Shown here in pieces: positions 13,301-19,744 of a stretch of DNA of 24,657 nt. Position numbers and translations under genes: made by a program. The DNA is from a virus. Below the pieces are notes generated by a model. That model did not search any database. It was given only the letters and a program-made list of their open reading frames with translations, and had not been told where the DNA came from. Numbering within the stretch: position 1 is the stretch's first letter; each line of letters opens with the position of its first letter. The stretch spans positions 1-24,657 of the IMG/VR virus record IMGVR_UViG_3300013094_000268; one strand, 5' to 3'.

Positions 13301-14883
13301 CAGTCACGAATCTTACGAGTTTGTTCATCAGGGTCCTCCATGTTGAACCACCATGTGTTTCTCGTGGCAATACCAGAAACACAGTATGAGTGGTCTTCTG
13401 TAATGGTCAGACTATAAATAGTACCTTTGTAATCCGATTCGATTACTTCTTCAACTGGAATCCATACACCTTCCGCAACGTGTTCGATTGGGTATTTGCG
13501 TCCACGCTTGACAATAACATCATCATCGATCTCATCAAAAATGTGGATGTCCATCCAGTTAAGGAATGCACTATTTTCTGTTCGGCTGAGTACTATATTC
13601 TTGCCGTCAATCTTCTTTGAGAATGACTTAGTTGTTCTGTGATACACAGAAGGGAAGAAACCATTTCTGGCCATCATTTGAAGAATTTGATCACGCAAAT
13701 GGTTAGAAGAAGTAAAACAAGAAGAGATATCTGGCTGGTAGCAGCCGTCTCCATCGAAGTACCCACGAAGAAGGGCTTTCTGCTTCTCTTCTGGCAAAAA
13801 TTGTGCCCACTCTGGGAAATGCTTGTTATATGAACCCTTACCACAAAGAATTGGTAGAGCACGAGACAATGGAAGATTCGCTAATTCAACAATTACAGAA
13901 TTATCACCATATTTTGTATGATCACGAATATCTGCTACTTTGCCAGTGAGTTTTTCAAGGACATTTACTGTTCTATTTATTAAATCTGTTTCTTTTGTGG
14001 ACAAAGCAATGTGAATTGTCTTATTGTCCGGTCCACCAGTAGATCCTTCAGCAATATATAGACCAAGAAACCATAGGAAATCATCAGTTAATTCAATCTC
14101 TACTGGCAATGAATTAATTGGTCGTCCTGGTTTCCCACGAAGACGCTTTGGTGCTGCACCATACTTTTCGCTTAACTTGCGAGTGAAATAACCATTCTCG
14201 ATAACCAAATCAGAATGATCAATTATTTCTGTAAGATTAATGAATTCTTTATCTTCGATACGGCGGTCTACTGGGAAAAGAATTTTGTCGTTTGGCTTTA
14301 AATCCTGGACATGAATAAATTGTCCACCATCTTCACGAAGTGTCCAAATGGGGTGGTCAGCGGTAACGTTGATAGCAGTACGGTAACGAGGCTTCAGTTG
14401 ATAAACTTTACCCTCATACTCTTGGTTGCCAAGATCAAGTACACGACGATATCTACCCATGTGGGTAAGAGCTCGATCACCGTAGGTAACGTCTTCAATC
14501 TTTTTTGGACCATCTAGGAGAGTAATTTCTTCCCCCGGTAAAACGCAACGCTCACGCCAGTATTCAAATGGATCATGCAGCTTAGGAAGCGCCCATTGGG
14601 CATCTGATCCAGTCGCTGCAGCTAATCTTCTATTAGGAGTGTTAGCAACACCCTCTAGATTAAAACCTTGCTTTAAGTTGTTTAGACGTTGGCGTCCTTC
14701 TGGCGGACCACCCAAAGCTGTAGCCATTGGACCAATTTCATTAAGCATTGATCCACTGGTCTTAGCCCTGTCAAGCATGTCTCGTGCGGCAACACGTCCA
14801 GCGATAGGGTTCTTTGGTAGCGTGATACCAGCTGTCTTCATACGGTTTAATTCCGTTGAAGCACTCCAGTCTTTTGATGCCAT
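10321..14883 (-). CDS. Portal protein interrupted by two inteins
   Basis: The precursor has 1520 residues. Splicing out residues 113-509 and 686-1027 would leave a portal of about 781 residues, within the range for large phages. Extein parts read smoothly across both junctions: ...HDPFEYWRER|TWWFNMEDPD... and ...SDVIMKQIKFK|TNPWSEHGTPILLR... The NPWSEHGTP-LLRAFR segment and the later FGIGSDLIQGGQGGTYASG match portal proteins of large myovirus-like phages. The portal forms the dodecameric ring at the head vertex through which DNA is packaged. The C-terminal ~150 residues are disordered and strongly charged, with a Lys-rich patch (1397-1408) and an acidic patch (WDEDDEFDEF). Terminase is not visible upstream. 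The ATG at 14883 has only a weak SD (AGAAAGA). Confidence 0.8.
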   Translation of the reverse strand: MASKDWSASTELNRMKTAGITLPKNPIAGRVAARDMLDRAKTSGSMLNEIGPMATALGGPPEGRQRLNNLKQGFNLEGVANTPNRRLAAATGSDAQWALPKLHDPFEYWRERCVLPGEEITLLDGPKKIEDVTYGDRALTHMGRYRRVLDLGNQEYEGKVYQLKPRYRTAINVTADHPIWTLREDGGQFIHVQDLKPNDKILFPVDRRIEDKEFINLTEIIDHSDLVIENGYFTRKLSEKYGAAPKRLRGKPGRPINSLPVEIELTDDFLWFLGLYIAEGSTGGPDNKTIHIALSTKETDLINRTVNVLEKLTGKVADIRDHTKYGDNSVIVELANLPLSRALPILCGKGSYNKHFPEWAQFLPEEKQKALLRGYFDGDGCYQPDISSCFTSSNHLRDQILQMMARNGFFPSVYHRTTKSFSKKIDGKNIVLSRTENSAFLNWMDIHIFDEIDDDVIVKRGRKYPIEHVAEGVWIPVEEVIESDYKGTIYSLTITEDHSYCVSGIATRNTWWFNMEDPDEQTRKIRDWARLLYSTHHLVPSLIDIYTRFPLLDIELVHPDKRIADFYNELFFDSLDYQEFLFDLGREHWTVGEVFAMGSWHDGIGAWEEDEIINPNDVIVAKNRALRTYQYHVKVPEEIKRLIERRDPPQEYAMLMQLYPDVVAWARQDKEIPVSDVIMKQIKFKCVVGSTDIMTPTGPVQARDLAVGDEVLAWDETTNKIVRSTVSHQGINEPEPIYWITTKQGRKIGVNSEHPFLTDNGWVEAADLSIGTNLLVGHSYNPEMISNVSTDEARFFGLMVGDGSYGHKTIMFHNEDKEILNWMNEFVAGYSCKLSQAGDREISFVISQGEQTKNPNLIKKLIVDAGIKGQTTYTKRVPSCIWDGGPEVWGAFLAGYLDTDGHVDSNGMVVWTSMNRSLLEDCQTLLSFLGVESRIYDVPKYDYAPDSGYGHRLIVGKQEAKSLLSHYVQPLCSRKQVPNTTPIRNTRPSKFPYDQIVKIEMGIDEETMAIGIDEHHTHITAGLVTHNTNPWSEHGTPILLRAFRMLMLEESLNAAQDAIADRLYSPLILATLGLPDVDQDGPWIPDAMELQSLRDDLSMAINSDFRLMTYHHGLQIQNAFGRESMPRLDQDFLRVQTNVMGVFGIGSDLIQGGQGGTYASGALNRELITQMLSTYQHKIEKFIRSRMEPVAERQGHYEMRNVGGQMVPVMETVLMVDEETGAEYVEERPKLAIPEVRFRSMNLRDETVERGFLQQLSAAGFPISLSTLAVNIPIDFDDEVSARKEEKIKTVVAEQQFKKELFDRLYTLQLPIPPEYVQEYQAYLAMLEDPSLGAQLAPGAMAGLVTPPSAPNMTGNTAGNSDAAAGAQVYPSINQEAQQRQRPEESYEQRKNQPKPSKKGPKNGPKKKTASVSGWDEDDEFDEFTGRVEYGDRMKFAVPFEQKKRKRMKLASGMKIIVDDSYEKFDEDQFKQNLASLIDDPMITEPTDLNEHSSGEGGMDQPARKQIDPTVEEPFPANDL
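11803..12828 (-). mobile_element. Intein 2 of the portal, LAGLIDADG type (342 residues)
   Basis: Boundaries: Cys686 (TGC, 12828-12826) to Asn1027 (AAT, 11805-11803), followed by extein Thr1028. Block A: CVVGSTDIMTPTGPVQARDL. Block B: GVNSEHPFLT, with Asn in place of the usual Thr of T-x-x-H and the His kept. Endonuclease blocks: ARFFGLMVGDGSYG (108-121 of the intein) and GAFLAGYLDTDGHV (205-218), each with the acidic residue needed for cutting. Block F/G: GIDEHHTHITAGLVTHN with the canonical His-Asn end. All splicing and homing parts are present, so it is probably active. It interrupts the portal in a conserved segment, the usual choice of inteins. Confidence 0.9.
13357..14547 (-). mobile_element. 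Intein 1 of the portal, LAGLIDADG type (397 residues)
   Basis: Boundaries: Cys113 (TGC, 14547-14545) to Asn509 (AAC, 13359-13357), followed by extein Thr510. Block A: CVLPGEEITLLDGPKKIEDV. Block B: NVTADHPIWTL with canonical T-x-x-H (T62, H65 of the intein). Endonuclease blocks: DDFLWFLGLYIAEG (155-168) and LLRGYFDGDGCY (259-270). Block F: YSLTITEDHSYCVSG. The end is ATRN, so the penultimate residue is Arg instead of the usual His. Splicing can still work in some inteins without this His, but may be slower. The two inteins differ in sequence and length, so they look like separate insertions rather than a duplication. Confidence 0.9.
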
Positions 14884-14895
14884 TAAAGGATCTTT

Positions 14896-15084
14896 CTAGT
14901 AAAGTGTGCAGCTACAGGCATTTACGCCTGGGATAGACTGGTGACCACATGGGTATTGATCTATGTTACCACTGAAGCGCACTACTCCGCCACCCTTGTT
15001 CTGGATGATTGGGTTACCATTGAAATCGAAGTTAGCACCAACTAGACGAATCTTGGCTGTTCTTATATTCTGTTCACGTTCCAT
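14896..15084 (-). CDS. Small protein with Cys-rich C-terminus, 62 residues
   Basis: It starts MEREQNIRTAKIRLVGANFD, with TAGGAA 5-6 nt before the ATG; the stop of the preceding gene lies just 7 nt upstream. It ends in QYPCGHQSIPGVNACSCTLY, which carries three Cys and one His that could bind a metal or form disulphides. It lies immediately before the portal gene, with its stop 12 nt before the portal start. Function unknown; possibly a small structural or assembly factor. Confidence 0.45.
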   Translation of the reverse strand: MEREQNIRTAKIRLVGANFDFNGNPIIQNKGGGVVRFSGNIDQYPCGHQSIPGVNACSCTLY

Positions 15085-15091
15085 GGTATTC

Positions 15092-15856
15092 CTATCCTAT
15101 GTAATCTTCGTTAGACTTTATGTTCGAATAAGCTACTGAGGACTTAGTTGAGCTGGTTACAGAACCACCAGACGCAGTGATGTTGCTATTACTAGCAATA
15201 TTGGGTTGACCAATACCACCATCGATCCAGTTCGCTTCTTGACCAACTTGCATAGCACTGAGGTCAGCAAACATACCAGGGATAGCCCAATCAATAATCC
15301 CTGTGCCACCTGAAGCTATAACTCTATAAGCGTTATAATAATAACCGCTTGTTGATGGAACTTTCATCAGTACAGGAGTATTCGCAGTCGTGATAGTACC
15401 AGTTACTATGGTTGCCCAGTTAGTGGATGAATAGCTTCCAGATAATGCTGCTGCATTCAAGAAATATGAGTTTGGTGTGAATCTATCATAGGTTCCTTGC
15501 AAAGCCAAGGAAGACGTACCAGACCAACTCGCTTCTGCATTAAGCACGACAGTTATAGCTTGTATGTCTGTTAAAGCTGTCTGGGCATCAGGAGCACAAA
15601 CAAAACTTACATCGACGCCACCATTGCCGTTGACGTTGAGGTTGAGTCCTGGGTTTAATGCACCTGGTTGAGCATAGCCAACGTTGCCGCTCGTAGTCGA
15701 GTAGCCAACACCACTAGCACTAAATGAGGTGGGGAATGGAACAATCGCTGGGTTTACCGCTCCTGGGGTGCTATCATTACCGTAGATAGTAACGAACTGG
15801 CCCAATGGCCAAGTCTTTTTTGTTTGCTTTGGGCCTTTACCTTCTGCGACGTTCAT
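15092..15856 (-). CDS. Putative virion structural protein, 254 residues
   Basis: It starts MNVAEGKGPKQTKKTWPLGQ, with AGGAG about 6 nt before the ATG. It is beta-rich, with Ser/Thr/Gly/Asn dominant. A jelly-roll-like stretch contains SWSGTSSLALQGTYDRF, then NWATIVTGTITTANTPVLMK, then YYYNAYRVIASGGTGIIDW, the order of strands seen in phage tail or decoration proteins that carry a lectin-like domain (W...I...YRV). The C-terminus is Ser/Asn-rich. A baseplate, tail or decoration role is possible; I cannot name the family. Confidence 0.5.
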   Translation of the reverse strand: MNVAEGKGPKQTKKTWPLGQFVTIYGNDSTPGAVNPAIVPFPTSFSASGVGYSTTSGNVGYAQPGALNPGLNLNVNGNGGVDVSFVCAPDAQTALTDIQAITVVLNAEASWSGTSSLALQGTYDRFTPNSYFLNAAALSGSYSSTNWATIVTGTITTANTPVLMKVPSTSGYYYNAYRVIASGGTGIIDWAIPGMFADLSAMQVGQEANWIDGGIGQPNIASNSNITASGGSVTSSTKSSVAYSNIKSNEDYIG

Positions 15857-15864
15857 AATCTCTC

Positions 15865-16497
15865 CTAGAGGCTCATGTAATCTATACCTAGGCCATCATC
15901 TTGTGAATTTTCTAAAAATCTCAACGCGTTAATACTGATATCATCGTCTGCGACATTGATAGCGGGTGCATCATGGTTCGATGATGCTTGAATAGTTTGT
16001 GGTCTTTGAACCTGTTGTGGTTGCTGCGTTCGCATTGGAGGCTGAATTGGAGTTGGCGTTGTTTTTGCAATCAATGCTTTATCCAACTTATTATCAATAT
16101 TCTTAAACGCATTTGATACTGGGACCAAAGCATCCTTGATTATCGATTCGATTTGTGGTCCGATGGGCTCTTTAGCTTTTGGCTTTTTAGCTTTTACAAA
16201 ATACTTCTGCAACACATCATCACAAAGATCCCAAGTTAACTTGTTGATCTCTACACCGATTAAACGCATTATACGTTTCGATTTATTATCCCATTGATAA
16301 TGATAAAGATTTTCGTCATAATCAATCAATGTACCATAATGGATGTCACCATTGTTGCTATCAACAGTCAAAAATTCTATATTGGCCACTTGTTGAGGAA
16401 GCACAACATTTTTTACTTCCTCAACAAATGGGTCTTCAACCTCAAGGACCTCTTCTACAGGGGTAGAAATGATCTTAGTTTTTTTAGTTCTAAACAT
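15865..16497 (-). CDS. Unknown protein with Gln/Pro-rich C-terminus
   Basis: The ATG at 16497 follows the preceding stop by 4 nt and gives 210 residues; an in-frame TTG at 16512 would add 5. Neither has a strong SD. It starts MFRTKKTKIISTPVEEVLEV, with an acidic leader (~15-30). A folded central region (~40-105) contains GDIHYGTLIDYDENLYHYQW and RIMRLIGVEINKLTWDLCDD. A Lys/Pro linker and a helix (PVSNAFKNIDNKLDKALI) come next, and then a Gln/Pro-rich stretch (QPPMRTQQPQQVQRPQ). The central region may be a small SH3-like barrel by its Y/W strand pattern. Function unknown. Confidence 0.5.
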   Translation of the reverse strand: MFRTKKTKIISTPVEEVLEVEDPFVEEVKNVVLPQQVANIEFLTVDSNNGDIHYGTLIDYDENLYHYQWDNKSKRIMRLIGVEINKLTWDLCDDVLQKYFVKAKKPKAKEPIGPQIESIIKDALVPVSNAFKNIDNKLDKALIAKTTPTPIQPPMRTQQPQQVQRPQTIQASSNHDAPAINVADDDISINALRFLENSQDDGLGIDYMSL

Positions 16498-16501
16498 GTC
16501 G

Positions 16502-17062
16502 TTATTCGGCAATTACCAATTCGAAATCGCTCTTGCGTTCTACAGAGGCAGTGCGGTCATCCCAAACAACAGCGAACTCACGGTCACCTACGGCAATAAC
16601 GGTTCCAGCAATCTTAGTAGTTGGTGTCTCAGCAACAACACGTGATTCTACAATCGTTCCCTTGTTCGTGTTAGCTACAACACCCATTGTAAAATCAGGT
16701 CGTGCTTGGCTATTACGAAAACCCTTAGATTGTGAAGCAATCTTGCTAGCAGCCTTAGTAGGCACATCTTGGAGATCACGACTGTTGACTAAAGCAGGAT
16801 TCTGTGACATAAGTACTGGGTCTGAAGCAGGGTTCGCGTCAGTGGCGTGCATGTGAGATTCATCAACGTAACGTTGGATCTGATCACCTAAGCCTTGACG
16901 CTGCTCTTCGTAAGCCTGCATGTTCTTATCGAAGTGGTTGCTGTCTTCGTCAATAAAGTCACCAATCCATTGCTGGCTTGGGTCTTGAAAGTTATTGTCT
17001 GGCGAAGCGTCAGCTTTCTTATCGAAAAGGCTAGCTACTTTGATGTTTAAACGAGGTTCCAT
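16502..17062 (-). CDS. Unknown protein, possibly head-related
   Basis: The ATG at 17062 is preceded by AGGAG at 5 nt, so the in-frame start at 17086 is rejected. The 186-residue product begins MEPRLNIKVASLFDKKADAS. Residues ~15-90 are polar and acidic. The C-terminal ~75 residues form a compact beta region (IVESRVVAETPTTKIAGTVI, then VGDREFAVVWDDRTASVERK), like a small barrel. The segment NSRDLQDVP echoes the DVRDLD repeat of the scaffold-like protein. A 58-nt gap upstream holds only the SD and AT-rich sequence. Function unknown. Confidence 0.5.
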   Translation of the reverse strand: MEPRLNIKVASLFDKKADASPDNNFQDPSQQWIGDFIDEDSNHFDKNMQAYEEQRQGLGDQIQRYVDESHMHATDANPASDPVLMSQNPALVNSRDLQDVPTKAASKIASQSKGFRNSQARPDFTMGVVANTNKGTIVESRVVAETPTTKIAGTVIAVGDREFAVVWDDRTASVERKSDFELVIAE

Positions 17063-17120
17063 GTTTTCTCCTATACGAGGATACACACTCTATGGTATGT
17101 ACTGTTATAAATTACATTAT

Positions 17121-17564
17121 TTAGTTGCTTGGAGGTATTGGAGCACCAGTACCATCGTCCGCGTATTCTTCTTTGGCGTCGGGTTGAACAGCTGGGTCAA
17201 CACCATCTATTTTGTTACCATTTGCAGTAAAAAAACGGTTTTTGTTAGCAAAAGCCCAGATATCTTCTTCTGAGCTAGCAGTCATTATTGGCTTTGGTGC
17301 AATACCATCTAAATTATTCGTTTTGTCACTCTTTAGATTGTTAGGCAATAAATTTTGCAGAGAGAAATCTTGATTATCTTGTTTTAATCCACCAGAATTC
17401 AACAGGCAATAGGCGTGTGAGAATAATGGCCTTTTCTTATCAACAGCTGTTCCATCAATAAAGACTGGTCCAAGCCCATCGGTGTTAGCAGGCATATCAC
17501 AGAATCTGCAAGGAACTCCAGCTGGAGCATCCTTTGGCTCTATATAACTTATCTTCTTATTCAT
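17121..17564 (-). CDS. Unknown protein with CxxC...HxxC zinc site
   Basis: The 147-residue product starts MNKKISYIEPKDAPAGVPCR. A likely zinc site is formed by C19/C22 (CRFC) and H50/C53 (HAYC) around a loop containing GLGPVFIDGTAVDKKRPLFS, a treble-clef-like spacing. The second half is disordered and acidic, ending in DDGTGAPIPPSN. Its ATG overlaps the stop of the large preceding gene as TAATG. It continues the run of zinc-motif proteins. Function unknown. Confidence 0.5.
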   Translation of the reverse strand: MNKKISYIEPKDAPAGVPCRFCDMPANTDGLGPVFIDGTAVDKKRPLFSHAYCLLNSGGLKQDNQDFSLQNLLPNNLKSDKTNNLDGIAPKPIMTASSEEDIWAFANKNRFFTANGNKIDGVDPAVQPDAKEEYADDGTGAPIPPSN

Positions 17565-19744
17565 TAATAATCCTCATCTTCGTCTACGCCCGAGGATTCT
17601 CCCAGGTTCTTTAGAGCACCGCGAATGCCACCTTGTTCAGTAAAACCTTCGATAGCAGTATTCATTTCTTTTTCACTCAGGTTCCTTCTGAGGTGCTTCC
17701 TCAAAGTGTCGTGCAAGTCTTTTTGACTTTCTTCAGATGACATAGAATCGACTTCGTCAGGCATATCTGGTATAGGCATGTCAATCTTAAACTTTGGAAG
17801 CTCCGTTTGGCTAAATTGCTTGCCACTTGGTTCTACTGGTTTTAATTCACGGTCAGTAGGCTTCTTAACGCTTGGGATAGAATCAGCACCAAGAACGTCG
17901 GGCAATAGGATTTCAGGATGACCAGGCTTTATATCGATTCCAAGTTTATCGAGCGCCTTATGAGCATCTTTACCCAAATATTTCATAGCTTTACGAGCAT
18001 AGTTACTGGGTGTAGTAATGGCACCTTCTCTAAACTCTTGCGCTGAAATACCCAAAGATCTTCTATAGATCGTCTTAGCTTTAATCTTTGAACTACCTTT
18101 ATAGCCATCGATTACTTTACTTTTGTCTATATTTTGCATAACATGCCCCGAAGTTGCTAACAGTGGTGCTGTAACATCGCTGATTCGAGCAACCTTATCG
18201 ATCGGAACGTTGCGCAAATAGATCCAATTGCCTCTATCCTCGGGTGACAGCTCGCCATGCATTGGCCTTAGATGATCGAACAAATTAGAAACATGCTGTT
18301 GGAATTTTGATCTCTTCAGATTATCTTCGGCGGAAGAATCACGATCGAATGATTGATTAATACCCTCACCAGCATCGAGGGCTATATTCCTATCTGGTCG
18401 ACCAAGTGTACGGGTACCGCGTTCTGACCGTATATTTTCTTGGTTATTGCCACGGACAAGAATATGGCACTTTGTACCTCTTCTATTAACGTGCGTGACC
18501 ACACCACACATCTGTTTGTCTTTATAACCACGTACAGACGATGAATCATCTCTTATCAGCTTTTGTTTAAAAATCGATTTAAACCAGTTTTCTGGTGTAT
18601 TATGCGATGGCATGATCCGAGATATTCCATGCTCATTCTTAGGAGTCCTAGGAACACCCGTGTATTGGTCTGCAGTTGATGTGTAATAAGTTTCAAAATT
18701 AGGTTGATGTTCACCTTCTCTTGTATCAGCATCTGGGTTAGACGTATCATGGTTTGTAAAAGTTATTGGTGTAAACTTTTGGATGGGGCTATCTTCCCTA
18801 CCACCCAACATATCCCATGCAGTAGCAATCGGTTTAAAGCCATCTACTACTGAGATCGGTGCAGTTACGCTAGCAACATCAGGATTAGACCCAGGTCTAC
18901 TGTGCGTCTGTTTTTCATCCAGCTTTTCTTCACCGCCAGAATTAATTGCTCGGGCACGGAACCTATCAATCATGCCTCTATTTTTGCAAGATTTACAATT
19001 ATCTTCTGGGTTTTCTTCTATATGCCCACATGGTTCAGCATAGTGTTTGCAGCTGCTATTGCATTGTGAATCAGTGTGACCACACAATGGGTGAGCGTTT
19101 AGAACACATCTTGTACCACAAGCTCTTTCTGTGCAATATTTCTCGTGGTAAGCTGCTGCTTTATTGTGATTTTTAGCATACTTCTTTAAATTAAAAACAT
19201 CTCTTAACGGATTTTTTAAAGAAGTACCAGTATTACCACAACTACAGAATTCTGGTGTTTGGTCACTTTCGGTGGGCACAATTGGCTTACCACCGTTTTT
19301 AGCACCATTACAATCGGTGCATGGATAAGCTTCTCTAGCTGTTCGATCGATCAAAGAGAGCACAGCTCTCTTCAAGTGCATATCACTTCTATTCTGACGT
19401 TGTCTGCTAGTTCTAGCGATAGATTCAGGATTCTTGTTTTCTAAAATCTTACGTTTTTTAGCTTCAAATTCCTCAGGATCAACCCGTGATACTTCGACTC
19501 GCTCTTCAGCAGATAAGTTTCGATCGGGTCTATAATTGATTATAGGGTCTCTTTGAAGAGGTTCTCTACTGACAGTACGCAGTTGCGAGAACTGTGGCCT
19601 ACCACCTGCCTCTTCTGAACTAGAAGTTTCTCGAGGCTTTGGTTCATGGACTTGCATGCCCATTGATTTTAATTCTTCAGTACTAAGACCCTCATACTCA
19701 CCGGCTGCTACAACGATCTTTGAATTAAATTTCTTCTTAGACAT
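17564..19744 (-). CDS. Large charged protein with a Cys/His cluster, unknown
   Basis: The ATG at 19744 gives 726 residues; it overlaps the preceding stop by 8 nt and has GAGG 9 nt upstream. The protein starts MSKKKFNSKIVVAAGEYEGL. Residues 142-253 carry about 15 Cys plus several His: PCTDCNGAKN, FCSCGNTGTS, YCTERACGTRCVLNAHPLCG, QCNSSCKHYAEPCGH and NCKSCKNRG, enough for three or four zinc centres. A middle Asp/Asn/Pro-rich region (290-400) looks disordered. A possible folded part follows (~475-620; LFDHLRPMHGELSPEDRGNW, YRRSLGISAQEFREG, KYLGKDAHKALDKLGIDI). The acidic, helical C-terminus ends DEDEDY. No enzyme motif is recognised. Confidence 0.55.
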   Translation of the reverse strand: MSKKKFNSKIVVAAGEYEGLSTEELKSMGMQVHEPKPRETSSSEEAGGRPQFSQLRTVSREPLQRDPIINYRPDRNLSAEERVEVSRVDPEEFEAKKRKILENKNPESIARTSRQRQNRSDMHLKRAVLSLIDRTAREAYPCTDCNGAKNGGKPIVPTESDQTPEFCSCGNTGTSLKNPLRDVFNLKKYAKNHNKAAAYHEKYCTERACGTRCVLNAHPLCGHTDSQCNSSCKHYAEPCGHIEENPEDNCKSCKNRGMIDRFRARAINSGGEEKLDEKQTHSRPGSNPDVASVTAPISVVDGFKPIATAWDMLGGREDSPIQKFTPITFTNHDTSNPDADTREGEHQPNFETYYTSTADQYTGVPRTPKNEHGISRIMPSHNTPENWFKSIFKQKLIRDDSSSVRGYKDKQMCGVVTHVNRRGTKCHILVRGNNQENIRSERGTRTLGRPDRNIALDAGEGINQSFDRDSSAEDNLKRSKFQQHVSNLFDHLRPMHGELSPEDRGNWIYLRNVPIDKVARISDVTAPLLATSGHVMQNIDKSKVIDGYKGSSKIKAKTIYRRSLGISAQEFREGAITTPSNYARKAMKYLGKDAHKALDKLGIDIKPGHPEILLPDVLGADSIPSVKKPTDRELKPVEPSGKQFSQTELPKFKIDMPIPDMPDEVDSMSSEESQKDLHDTLRKHLRRNLSEKEMNTAIEGFTEQGGIRGALKNLGESSGVDEDEDY

